Assembly (NCBI GenBank): GCA_903900705.1
Contig: CAIUOG010000066.1
Span: 1-64,000, forward strand
Reading direction: 5' to 3'
DNA length: 64,000 bases
DNA from: an uncultured Acidobacteriia bacterium
GTDB taxonomy: Bacteria > Acidobacteriota > Terriglobia > Bryobacterales > Bryobacteraceae
Under the pieces are notes generated by a model. That model was not told where the DNA came from and searched no databases. It worked only from the letters and a program-made list of their open reading frames with translations. Below, piece after piece: positions 47,945-57,631 of this stretch (its first letter is position 1; every line of letters starts with the position of its first letter). A program made the position numbers and the translations under genes.

Positions 47945-49254
47945 GTGAAAACATTCTCGTAGTTGAAGACGATCCGGGCGTACGGACAACCATTGTTACC
48001 TTCCTCGAACTCGAAGGTTACGCGGTCGAAGCGGTGTCCAATACCCGCGACGCCATCGCGCGCCTCTCGCAGACCGCCTACCCGCTGGTCATTTCCGATA
48101 TCTACATCGACGACCGCACCGGTATCGACGTGCTCGTGGCCGCAAAGAAGCATGATGAGAACGCGCTCGTGATTCTCATGTCCGCCCGCGGCACCATGGA
48201 AACCGTCATGGCCGCCACGCGCAACGGCGCCTTCGACTATCTGGCCAAGCCCTTCGAACTCGATACGCTGCTCGAAGCCGTGAAGCGCGCGTTTGAATCC
48301 CGCAATCCGGATGACGATGACGTGGAGCCCGAAGAACTGCCGGAAAGCGAGATGATCGGCAGTTCCGCCGGCATGATTTCCATCTATAAAACGGTTTCGA
48401 GAGTTGCTCCCACAGACGCCACCATCATCATTCAGGGCGAGACCGGTACCGGCAAGGAACTCATTGCCCGCATGATCCACCGCTTCAGTAATCGCGCGCA
48501 GCAGCCGTTCGTGCCCGTCGATTGCAGCGCCATCCCCGCCGCGCTGCTCGAAAGCGAACTCTTTGGCGCCATGAAAGGCGCATTCACCGGCGCCGACCGC
48601 GACCGCATCGGCGTCTTCGAATCCGCCAATAAGGGCACGGTTTTTCTCGACGAAATCGGCGACATTGACCCCGCCTTCCAGGTCAAACTCCTCCGCTTCT
48701 TACAGGAGCGTGAAATCCGCCCCGTCGGCGCTTCCCGTGAGAAGAAGGTTGACGTCCGCGTCATCGCGGCCACCAATCGCGACCTGCAGAAGATGGTGGA
48801 AGAAGACAAGTTCCGGGAAGACCTCTGGTTCCGTCTCAATGTGGTTCGCCTCGACCTGCCGCCCCTGCGCGAACGCCGCATCGACGTTCCCCTGCTCGCG
48901 CACTTCTTCGTCAACAAGTACAACGGGCGCTATAACCGCGACGTCAAACTAACCGAATCCGGTCTGAAAACTCTCAAAGACTTCACCTGGCCCGGCAATG
49001 TCCGCCAGTTGCAGCACCTCATCGAGCGACTGACCATCCTCGCCCCGAATGATCGCATTGACGCCGAAGCCGTGCATGACGCGATTTCCGCCATGGAACC
49101 GAAGGATGGCGGCGGCGAAACCCTGGCCGAGACGGAAGCCGATCAGATCCGCCGCGTACTCGCCGCCACCGGCGGCAATAAGAGCCGCGCGGCAGCCATT
49201 CTCGGCATCGAGCGCAAAACGTTGTACCGGAAGCTCGAACGCATGAAGATCTGA
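47941..49254 (+). CDS. NtrC-family sigma54-dependent response regulator
   Basis: A 437-residue activator. The receiver has D53 (VISDIYID), with acidic ED at 10-11 and lysine in LAKPFE. The AAA+ domain has Walker A GETGTGK at 166-172, the sigma54-contacting GAFTGA loop at 213-218, and Walker B TVFLDEIGD. A Fis-type HTH closes the protein (GNKSRAAAILGIERKTLYRKL). It depends on RpoN and is overlapped by the CHASE2 kinase. Targets are unknown. Confidence 0.95.
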   Translation: MSENILVVEDDPGVRTTIVTFLELEGYAVEAVSNTRDAIARLSQTAYPLVISDIYIDDRTGIDVLVAAKKHDENALVILMSARGTMETVMAATRNGAFDYLAKPFELDTLLEAVKRAFESRNPDDDDVEPEELPESEMIGSSAGMISIYKTVSRVAPTDATIIIQGETGTGKELIARMIHRFSNRAQQPFVPVDCSAIPAALLESELFGAMKGAFTGADRDRIGVFESANKGTVFLDEIGDIDPAFQVKLLRFLQEREIRPVGASREKKVDVRVIAATNRDLQKMVEEDKFREDLWFRLNVVRLDLPPLRERRIDVPLLAHFFVNKYNGRYNRDVKLTESGLKTLKDFTWPGNVRQLQHLIERLTILAPNDRIDAEAVHDAISAMEPKDGGGETLAETEADQIRRVLAATGGNKSRAAAILGIERKTLYRKLERMKI

Positions 49255-49256
49255 GG

Positions 49257-51866
49257 GTGCGCCAAGATACTATTGGTGTAGTTTTTTTCTCGCCTCACAC
49301 TTTCCCCGTTCATCAGACCTATTCCAACGAAGTCATGGCGACTCCAGACCCTCGAAGAAACCGGAACACCGCATTCGCCTTCGGGCTTTGCGTCGCTCTT
49401 GGTGTCCTCGGCCTCGCCTGCTGGAATCTCGCGCTCCGTCGTCAACTGCAGTCGCAGACCTGGCGCATCGGCTGGGAGGACGATGCGCCGCAGCAGTTTC
49501 TCGGGCCCAACGGTGAACCAACCGGCTTCGCCGTCGAACTGATTCGCGAAGCCGCCCGCAGGCGCGGCATCACCCTCCAATGGAGCAAACAAACGGAGAG
49601 TTCGGAGGCCGCCCTCCGTTCCGGCGCGGTCGACCTGTGGCCGATCATGACCATCACGCCCGAACGCGCAAAGTTCCTGCACTTTTCCGAGCCTTACGTC
49701 GATTCCGCCGTTTCTCTGGTGCTGCGTGGTGACACCACCGTCCGCAGCGTTCACGATGTCGCGGGAATGACCGTCGGATACCTGCCCCTGCCCATCAACG
49801 TCCGTCTCGCCGCCCAGTCCCTGCCTGGCGCGCGTATGGTACCTGTCGCGACTCCGCGCGAACTGATCGCCCGGCTGTGCGACCAGTCCCTCGGAGCGGT
49901 GTTCATTGAACAGGATGAGCTGATTCGGGACCTCATGGTCGGTGGTCAGGGCTGCCCCGGTCCGGGCTTCGTCACCGTAGTCGTGCCGGGCGCCAGCCTG
50001 CACCTGGGCGTCGGTTCCACCCTGCGGGCCGCCGACGCGGGGGACGCGCTTCGGGAGGAGATCAACGCCATGTCAGCCGATGGCGCACTCCAGAATCTTT
50101 TCGTCCGGTGGAGCTTCGTCTCCGGCCGCAGTGCCTCCTATGTGGAGGCCTTGCTTGCTGCCCACCAGCGCGTGTTGTGGACCGAAGCCGCAGCCCTCCT
50201 CTTCGGTCTGCTCTTCCTCGGCGCTTCGTGGACGGCCTGGCGATCCCTGCGCGAGACCCGGCGCGCCCGCCACGCCGAAGCCGCGCTGCGCAGCAACATT
50301 GCGGAATCCCGCGCCATGCAGGACCGCCTCCGCCTGCTCGCTCACGCCCTCCGCAGCGCCAGTGAATGCATCACGATTACCGGGCCGGACGACCGGCTCC
50401 TCTATGTGAACGACGCCTTCCTGCAAACCTACGAATACTCCGAAGCGGAACTGCTGGGTCAGCCTCTCGACATCCTTCGCTGCCAGTCCCCGGGCCGCGC
50501 CATCTCCATCGAGACCGCCGCCGCTCTGGCCAGTGGACGCTGGCGCGGCGAACTGTGGAACCGCGGCAAAAGCGGTCGCGAGTTCCTCATCTCACTGGCC
50601 ACCTCGCAGGTGCGGGATGACGAAGGCAACTTCATCGCCATGGTCGGCGTCGCCTCCGATATCACCGCGCAGCGGCGGGCGGAGCAGGAACATGCGGCCC
50701 TGCAGGCCCGCTATCTGCAGGCTCAGAAACTGGATAGCATCGGGCGTCTTGCCGGCGGCATTGCGCACGACTTCAATAACCTGCTCACCGTCATCAACGG
50801 CTACAGCGGCATGTTGGTACAGCGGTCTGAAGGGCAGTCCCGCAAATGGGCGGAACAGATCGTAAAGGCGGGAGAAACGGCCGCCAGTCTCACCCGGCAG
50901 TTGCTCTCGTTCAGCCGGATGGAAGTTTCCAACCCGGAGCCCTTTCATCTCAACAGTCTGGTCGGCGAGGCGCTCGAAATGTTCTCGCGGCTGGTGGACG
51001 CGCGCATTCTGACTACCCATCATCTCCAGGCTCTGCCGGATGATGTTGTGGCAGATCCCAATCAGGTCCGCCTCTGCCTGATGAATCTGGTTCTCAATGC
51101 CCGTGACGCCATGCCGGACGGCGGGGAACTGACCATTTCCACTTCCAACGTGGATGTCGTCGAAGATCACTTCTCCGTGGGAGGCGGCGGCAAGCCCGGT
51201 CCCTACGTCCGGCTCACCGTCCGGGATTCCGGTATCGGCATTGATGCCGAGACGCTCCGCCACATCTTTGAGCCCTTCTTCACCACCAAGGAGAAAGGTA
51301 GGGGCACCGGCCTCGGGCTTTCCACTGTTTACGGCATGGTCCGGCAGTGGCAGGGTCTTCTGCAGGTGGAAAGCGCACCGGGTAAAGGTTCCGAATTCAG
51401 CCTCTATCTGCCTTTGCGCGAACAGCCGGCCAATGCTCCCGAAACTCCCGCCGCCCATTCGGCCGCCCCGGGACCGGATTGCTCCACCCTCCTGATCGTG
51501 GAGGATCAGGACATTGTCCGGCAGTTCGTCTCGGACTCGCTCAAAGCCAAAGGCTTCGAGGTGGTCTCCGTCTGTGGTGGCGCTGCCGCGCTGAACATCC
51601 TGGAGCAGCAGGGAGACCAGATCTCGCTCATGATCACGGACGTCATGATGCCCGGCATGCTGGGTACCGAACTGGCGGTCGCGGCAAGGCAGCGGTATCC
51701 AAAACTCCGCGTGCTCTTTATGACCGGCTATGTGGAAGGCTCCGTCGGCGTGAACGACTACCTCGACGATGGCCAGGAGGTTATCCTCAAACCGTTCACG
51801 CCGGATTCCCTCGTGAACCGTGTTCGCGATCTGCTGCAGGCCAGGCCCGAAGTCGTTCCGGGCTGA
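49257..51866 (+). CDS. Hybrid sensor histidine kinase with periplasmic SBP_bac_3-type domain, PAS and receiver
   Basis: An 869-residue hybrid kinase. TM1 near 38-58, then a periplasmic solute-binding-protein-like domain (GPNGEPTGFAVELIREAARRRG, GAVDLWPIMTITPERAKFLHFSEPY), TM2 near 305-325, a PAS domain (SECITITGPDDRLLYVNDAF), DHp with IAHDFNNLLTVINGY, ATPase with NLVLNARDAMPDGG and GTGLGLSTVYGM, and a C-terminal receiver (LIVEDQ, MITDVMMPG). GTG at 49257 is used; ATG at 49335 is possible. It starts 2 bases after the NtrC-type gene and so shares its operon. An amino-acid-like ligand is inferred from the domain family only. Confidence 0.9.
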   Translation: MRQDTIGVVFFSPHTFPVHQTYSNEVMATPDPRRNRNTAFAFGLCVALGVLGLACWNLALRRQLQSQTWRIGWEDDAPQQFLGPNGEPTGFAVELIREAARRRGITLQWSKQTESSEAALRSGAVDLWPIMTITPERAKFLHFSEPYVDSAVSLVLRGDTTVRSVHDVAGMTVGYLPLPINVRLAAQSLPGARMVPVATPRELIARLCDQSLGAVFIEQDELIRDLMVGGQGCPGPGFVTVVVPGASLHLGVGSTLRAADAGDALREEINAMSADGALQNLFVRWSFVSGRSASYVEALLAAHQRVLWTEAAALLFGLLFLGASWTAWRSLRETRRARHAEAALRSNIAESRAMQDRLRLLAHALRSASECITITGPDDRLLYVNDAFLQTYEYSEAELLGQPLDILRCQSPGRAISIETAAALASGRWRGELWNRGKSGREFLISLATSQVRDDEGNFIAMVGVASDITAQRRAEQEHAALQARYLQAQKLDSIGRLAGGIAHDFNNLLTVINGYSGMLVQRSEGQSRKWAEQIVKAGETAASLTRQLLSFSRMEVSNPEPFHLNSLVGEALEMFSRLVDARILTTHHLQALPDDVVADPNQVRLCLMNLVLNARDAMPDGGELTISTSNVDVVEDHFSVGGGGKPGPYVRLTVRDSGIGIDAETLRHIFEPFFTTKEKGRGTGLGLSTVYGMVRQWQGLLQVESAPGKGSEFSLYLPLREQPANAPETPAAHSAAPGPDCSTLLIVEDQDIVRQFVSDSLKAKGFEVVSVCGGAAALNILEQQGDQISLMITDVMMPGMLGTELAVAARQRYPKLRVLFMTGYVEGSVGVNDYLDDGQEVILKPFTPDSLVNRVRDLLQARPEVVPG

Positions 51867-51913
51867 TCTGTCGCTGCCAGTCGCTGTCCCGCACTCCCCG
51901 CGGGCCGCAAAGC

Positions 51914-51943
51914 TTGACTTCCAATTGACCCTGTGGTTATCAT
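51914..51943 (+). promoter_or_regulatory. Candidate sigma70 promoter for the Tat aminotransferase gene
   Basis: TTGACT (51914-51919), an 18-base spacer and TATCAT (51938-51943) in the 248-base gap after the hybrid kinase gene. The predicted leader is about 165 bases. Nothing else recognisable was seen in this gap. Confidence 0.5.
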
Positions 51944-52114
51944 TCCAGCCAGGATTTAGTTCGCCGATTTTATACGGATCCGCCACGCCGCTGTTCTGTT
52001 CTTTCTCCAGGCTCCCGGTCAGCAGCCTCGCTTTTGCGCTGCGATTATGACCGGCGCACCCCATCAACAATTTCCAGATCAACGGGAGTGCAACCACTCC
52101 GGAGAATGTATTTC

Positions 52115-53305
52115 ATGGCACTATCGCGCAAAACAGAAGAATCTTTGCTGGACAGAGGATATTCCCGCCGCCAGATTGGCCGGATTTCCATGGGCGCCGC
52201 CGCGGCGATTCCGTTCTTTACCGAAATGGCCCAGGCGCAGCAGGTCGCCCGCGCCGCCGCCGTCACCAGCCCGCGCGCCATGCGCGCGTTCGATCCCGAC
52301 GCCATCGTGATCTCCTCGAACGAAAACCCCATGGGCCCCAGCAAAGAGGGCATCGAGGCCATGGCGAAAGTCGGGCCGCTCGGCTGGCGGTATCGCCCGC
52401 AGGGTGAAAACGTCGATTTCGAAAAGCTCCTGCATTCCACCGAAAACGTGAAGCAGGGCTACGTGATGGGCTTCCCCGGTTCCAGTGTGCCTCTGGCCAA
52501 CTGCGCCCCGGCCTTCACCTCCCCCACCAGAAGCTGGGTGATGGCCAGCCCCGGTTACGGCAGCGGCGCGGGCCGCTTCGTCGGCAACAAAGTCGTGAAG
52601 GTGCCGCTCCGCAAGGACTACACCCATGACGTCGAAGCCATGATCAAGGCCGACCCCAACGCCGGCGCCTATTACATCTGCAATCCCAACAACCCCAGCG
52701 GCACCCTCACGCCCCGCAAAGACCTCGAATACATCCTCGCCCACAAGAAGAAAGACGCCGTGCTCATCGTCGATGAAGCCTACGTCCACTTCTCCGGGCA
52801 GGAGAACTACTCCACCGAACTCGTCCGCCAGGATAAAGACGTCGTCGTCCTGCGCACCTTCTCGAAGATCTACGGCATGGCGGGCCTGCGCGCCGGCGCT
52901 CTCTACGGTCGTCCCGATCTGCTTGACAAGGTGGCCGAATTCGGTCGTGGCGGCAATCTGCCCGTCACCGCCACCGCCTGCGCCGCGGCCAGCATGAAGG
53001 TCAATGACGCGCTGATGAAGGAACGCATCGCCATCAACAAGCGCAATCGCGAGTACGCCTACGAAACTCTCGACAAACTGGGCGTCAGCTACATCCCGTC
53101 CGTCTCGAACTTCTTCATGATGTCCGTCAAGGGCATGACCGGCGCTCAGGTCGGCACCGCGATGGCGGCGAAGAAGATCATTCTCGCCGGCAACCGCTGG
53201 CCCGAATGGCCGCAACACATCCGCGTCACCGTGGGAACTTACGAAGAAATGACGAAGTTCAACGCGGCCATCGCCCAGGTGGTCAAGGAAGGGCCGAAGG
53301 CCTAA
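52115..53305 (+). CDS. Tat-exported class I/II aminotransferase (HisC-like)
   Basis: A 396-residue fold-type I PLP enzyme close to histidinol-phosphate aminotransferase: ISSNENPMGPS, ICNPNNPSGTLTP, VLIVDEAYVHF, and the PLP lysine in TFSKIYGMAGLRAG. Unusually, the N-terminus carries a twin-arginine signal (YSRRQIGRISMGAAAAIPF followed by MAQAQQ), so it should act outside the cytoplasm. GGAGA lies 9 bases before the ATG at 52115. Histidine synthesis is unlikely for an exported enzyme; the substrate is unknown. Its stop overlaps the convergent dinB stop by 4 bases. Confidence 0.88.
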   Translation: MALSRKTEESLLDRGYSRRQIGRISMGAAAAIPFFTEMAQAQQVARAAAVTSPRAMRAFDPDAIVISSNENPMGPSKEGIEAMAKVGPLGWRYRPQGENVDFEKLLHSTENVKQGYVMGFPGSSVPLANCAPAFTSPTRSWVMASPGYGSGAGRFVGNKVVKVPLRKDYTHDVEAMIKADPNAGAYYICNPNNPSGTLTPRKDLEYILAHKKKDAVLIVDEAYVHFSGQENYSTELVRQDKDVVVLRTFSKIYGMAGLRAGALYGRPDLLDKVAEFGRGGNLPVTATACAAASMKVNDALMKERIAINKRNREYAYETLDKLGVSYIPSVSNFFMMSVKGMTGAQVGTAMAAKKIILAGNRWPEWPQHIRVTVGTYEEMTKFNAAIAQVVKEGPKA

Positions 53306-54543
53306 TCCGTCTTCCGTTTGGGTTCTTTTCCGGGCAGCGCGGCAGGGTTCTCGTGCACGCGCTCCCGGAACTTCCCACGCAGTCCCGCGCCCAGCGCCAC
53401 CGCTGATTCCCCGTATTTATCCCGCAATTTATCCGCCGCCCCCAGCGCCTGCCGCCAGCGCTCGCTCCGTCCCCCGTCCATCAACTCCAGCTGTCCCGTC
53501 GCCTGCTCGAAACCCGTCGCCTGAATCCCGATCAGTCGCACCGCCTGCGCCCGGTCCCGGTTGGCATGCAGCAGACTGCGCGATTGCTCAATCAGATCGA
53601 TGTCCAGTTGCGTCGGCGTGGCCAGACTGTGCGCCCGCGTAATCGTCGTGAAGTCCGAATACCGCAGCTTCAACTGGATGGTGCGCGCATGCAGGCCATG
53701 CTCCCGCAACCGCCGCGCCACCTTCTCCGCAAGGTGTGCCAGCGTGGCTTCCAGACGTTCCGCGTCGCGCGTGTCTTCGTTAAACGTATGCTCGTGGCTG
53801 ATCGATTTTGGGTTCGCTTTTTCGCCGATTTCTCCGCTGAACCACCCGCCCGCGTCCAGCCCCTGCGACTTGCCCGCCAGCGAAAGCCCCCACTTCCCGA
53901 AACGCCCCGTCAGTTGCTTTTCATCCAGCACGCTCAGGTCGCCAATACGCCTCACCCCGATTCCGTGCAGGTTCTTCTCCATCACCTTGCCCACGCCAGG
54001 AATCCGTTTCACTTCCAGCGGCGCCAGATAGCGCGATTCCAGCCCTGGCAGTACGTGCAGGATGCCGTTGCGCTTCGCCTGATCGGACGCGATTTTCGCC
54101 ACCAGCCTGGAGGTCGCAATGCCGATGGAACAGTTCAGGTCGGTGGCCTTTTTGATCGCTTCGTGCAGCTTGTGCGCCGCCAGCAACGGCGGTCCCAGCA
54201 GCCGTTCCGTGCCGGTCATATCCAGATAGGCCTCGTCGATCGACGCCATCTCCACCACCGGCGTGAACTGGTTCAGGATCTCGAACACCCGCCCCGAATA
54301 CTCCCGGTACCGCTCCGGATGGCCTTCCACAAAGATCGCCTGCGGACAATGCTGGTAAGCGGTCCGCAACGGCATGGCCGAGTGGACGCCGAACTTCCGG
54401 GCCTCATAGGACGCGGCCGAAACCACCCCGCGCTCCGTACTCTTCCCGCCCACCACCACGGGCTTCCCGCGCAGCGAAGGATCGTACAGCTCCTCCACTG
54501 ACACGAAGAAGGCGTCCATGTCGACGTGGAAGATGGTTTTCAT
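53302..54543 (-). CDS. dinB: DNA polymerase IV (Y-family translesion polymerase)
   Basis: A 413-residue Y-family polymerase. Catalytic blocks are VDMDAFFVSVEELYDPSLRGKPVVVGG and ASIDEAYLDMT; the HhH region VKRIPGVGKVMEKNLHGIGV and the little-finger domain (HEHTFNEDT) follow. A clamp-binding-like QLELMD lies near the C-terminus. ATG at 54543 is used, with a GTG immediately before it at 54546. It begins 12 bases after the prmC stop, as the last gene of the minus-strand run. No LexA-type box was seen. Confidence 0.95.
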   Translation of the reverse strand: MKTIFHVDMDAFFVSVEELYDPSLRGKPVVVGGKSTERGVVSAASYEARKFGVHSAMPLRTAYQHCPQAIFVEGHPERYREYSGRVFEILNQFTPVVEMASIDEAYLDMTGTERLLGPPLLAAHKLHEAIKKATDLNCSIGIATSRLVAKIASDQAKRNGILHVLPGLESRYLAPLEVKRIPGVGKVMEKNLHGIGVRRIGDLSVLDEKQLTGRFGKWGLSLAGKSQGLDAGGWFSGEIGEKANPKSISHEHTFNEDTRDAERLEATLAHLAEKVARRLREHGLHARTIQLKLRYSDFTTITRAHSLATPTQLDIDLIEQSRSLLHANRDRAQAVRLIGIQATGFEQATGQLELMDGGRSERWRQALGAADKLRDKYGESAVALGAGLRGKFRERVHENPAALPGKEPKRKTD

Positions 54544-54555
54544 CACCGCGAGGCC

Positions 54556-55389
54556 TCAGCGCTTCTCGCAGACTACCACTCTCGGTATCCCCGCCAGATC
54601 CGGCAAAACCCGCACCCCGGTCCAGTCACCCAGCAGGCTCGTCACCGCATCCGCCTGGCCAAACCCAATCTCCATTGCCAGCAACCCGCCCGGCTTCAGT
54701 ACCCGCCAGGCCTCCGGCGCCAGTTGCTTGTAAATGTTCAGCCCCGAATCGCCCGCAAACAACGCCAGATGCGGCTCCCAGTCCCGCACCTCCCGCTGCA
54801 TCGCCGCCGCCTCGCCTGTCGCGACGTACGGCGGATTCGACACCACCACATCCGCCACCGCATCGCCGAAACAATGCAGCAAATCCCCCTGCGCGAACCT
54901 TACGCGCGCGCCCAGCCGCGCCGCGTTCGCCGCCGCCACGTTCAATGCGCCTGCCGAAATGTCCACGGCCGCCACGGGGCGTCCCAGTTCCAGCGCGAGC
55001 GTCACCGCAATCGCACCGGAACCCGTGCCAACATCCACCATCACCCGCGCTCCCGATCGCCGCTCCAGCACCGCTTCCACCAGCAGTTCCGTCTCCGGTC
55101 GAGGGATCAGCACATCCGGCGTCACCCGGAAATCCCGTCCGTAGAACTCCTGCTTTTGGGTGATGTACTGGGTCGGCTTACCCTGCATCCGCTCATGCAG
55201 ATAACGCCCGTAGTGGATCCACTCCACCTCCCGCAGTTCCTGTTCCGGATGCGCAAAAAAATAAACGCGGTCGCACCGCATGGCATGCGCCAGCAGCACT
55301 TCCGCGTTCAATCCCGGTTCCACGGCTCCTGCTGATTGCAGCAGCTCCCGTCCCTGCGACAATGCCTCGCGAATATTCAGGCGCGGCAC
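54556..55389 (-). CDS. prmC: Peptide chain release factor N5-glutamine methyltransferase
   Basis: A 277-residue SAM-dependent methyltransferase that modifies the GGQ glutamine of release factors. Motif I is VDVGTGSGAIAVTLAL, and the catalytic NPPY is in VVSNPPYVATGE. The N-terminal helical domain for release-factor binding (ALSQGRELLQSAG...LNAEVLLAHAM) is present. The start is GTG at 55389. It lies 14 bases downstream of prfA, encoding its own substrate, as is common. Confidence 0.95.
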   Translation of the reverse strand: MPRLNIREALSQGRELLQSAGAVEPGLNAEVLLAHAMRCDRVYFFAHPEQELREVEWIHYGRYLHERMQGKPTQYITQKQEFYGRDFRVTPDVLIPRPETELLVEAVLERRSGARVMVDVGTGSGAIAVTLALELGRPVAAVDISAGALNVAAANAARLGARVRFAQGDLLHCFGDAVADVVVSNPPYVATGEAAAMQREVRDWEPHLALFAGDSGLNIYKQLAPEAWRVLKPGGLLAMEIGFGQADAVTSLLGDWTGVRVLPDLAGIPRVVVCEKR

Positions 55390-55403
55390 GAAAGTCCGGC
55401 TTA

Positions 55404-56497
<1,094 letters not shown>

Positions 56498-56501
<4 letters not shown>

Positions 56502-57469
56502 GCAATCACCAACTCGCCGCCCTGTTTCTCTTCGAGTGCCATGGCTCCTTTGAGGGCCTGAATCGCAATCTCCACTTCGTCATCGGACGGCGGCTGCGTT
56601 GTAATGCGCTGCGTCCACAACCCCGGCGCGGTGAGCAGGTTGAGAATCGAACCCTGCCGTTTCGCCGCGAACCGGATCAGCTCATAACTCACGCCCGCAA
56701 TCACCGGCAGAAACACAATCCGGATCGCCAGTTTGGCCGCGAAACTCTGCACCGGAATCAGCATGTAGACCAGCATGGAAATCAGCATGATCACGAACAT
56801 GAAACTGGTACCGCAGCGCGGGTGGAAGGTCACGAACTTCTGCGCGTTTTCGAGCGTCACCGGCGTGCGCGCTTCAAAATTGAAGACCACTTTGTGTTCC
56901 GCGCCGTGGTATTCGAACACCCGCCTGATGTCTTTGGTGCGCGAGAGCAGCGTCAGAAAACCCAGGAATATAGAGAGACGGATCACGCCGTCCACCGCGT
57001 TAAACAAAATCTGATTCTTCAGCGCGGGCACCCAGTGCGCCAGCATGTCCGTCAGTTTCAGCGGGATCAGCTTGTACATCACGATGAAAAACAGCACGGA
57101 AAACAGCGCCTGTACCGTCATCATGGTGGAAGAAATCGGTTTCGCTTCCTCGCTGCCGTCGTCGAGAGCGGCATTCGCGGAAAACTGCAAAGCCTTCATC
57201 CCCAGCATCATCGCCTGACCCAGCACGCCCAGACCACGCAGCACGGGCCACTTAAAGTAGGAATGCTTCTCGGAAGGACGCTGCACCGGCATCTCTTCCA
57301 TCGCAATCTCGCCGTTCGGCTTCCGAACCGCGACGCAATAGCTGTGAGGCGCGCGCATCATCACGCCCTCCATCACAGCCTGACCTCCGACAAGTGTCTC
57401 TTCCCCGCTTTCGAGGATCGGTAGCATCTGCACGTGCGCAAAGAGACGTAAAAACTTACTGACCGACAA
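56498..57469 (-). CDS. DUF1385 membrane protein (YqhQ-like)
   Basis: A 323-residue membrane protein of DUF1385. Family marks are [29 protein letters not shown] near the N-terminus, four or five TM helices ([46 protein letters not shown]), and [15 protein letters not shown] and [11 protein letters not shown] loops. I favour the TTG at 57469, because GAGG sits 7 bases upstream; the ATG at 57427 has no ribosome site. The gene commonly precedes prfA, as here, in several phyla. Molecular function is unknown. Confidence 0.92.
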
Positions 57470-57550
57470 TCTTGAACCTCAGCCTTTCATTATACGTGGA
57501 TGCCGGACATGGGTCTTTTGTTGCATCACCGTTACCGGACGGAAGTTAGC

Positions 57551-57578
57551 AGCCGGGAGTTAACCCGGCTGGTTAACC
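57551..57578. promoter_or_regulatory. Nested inverted repeats, candidate operator
   Basis: AGCCGGG-AGTTAA-CCCGGCT (57551-57570) is a perfect 7-bp stem with a 6-base centre, and the palindrome GGTTAACC (57571-57578) abuts it. It lies 11 bases upstream of a candidate -35 box in the divergent region between the DUF1385 and 57632 genes. Confidence 0.45.
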
Positions 57579-57588
57579 TTTGTGGAAG

Positions 57589-57617
57589 TTTACGGTTTCC
57601 CCGGCCTTCACTAAAAT
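57589..57617 (+). promoter_or_regulatory. Candidate sigma70 promoter for the gene at 57632
   Basis: TTTACG (57589-57594), a 17-base spacer and TAAAAT (57612-57617). Transcription would start near 57624, giving a leader of only about 8 bases that begins at the GAGG ribosome site. Confidence 0.5.
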
Positions 57618-57631
57618 TTGATTGAGGTGCA

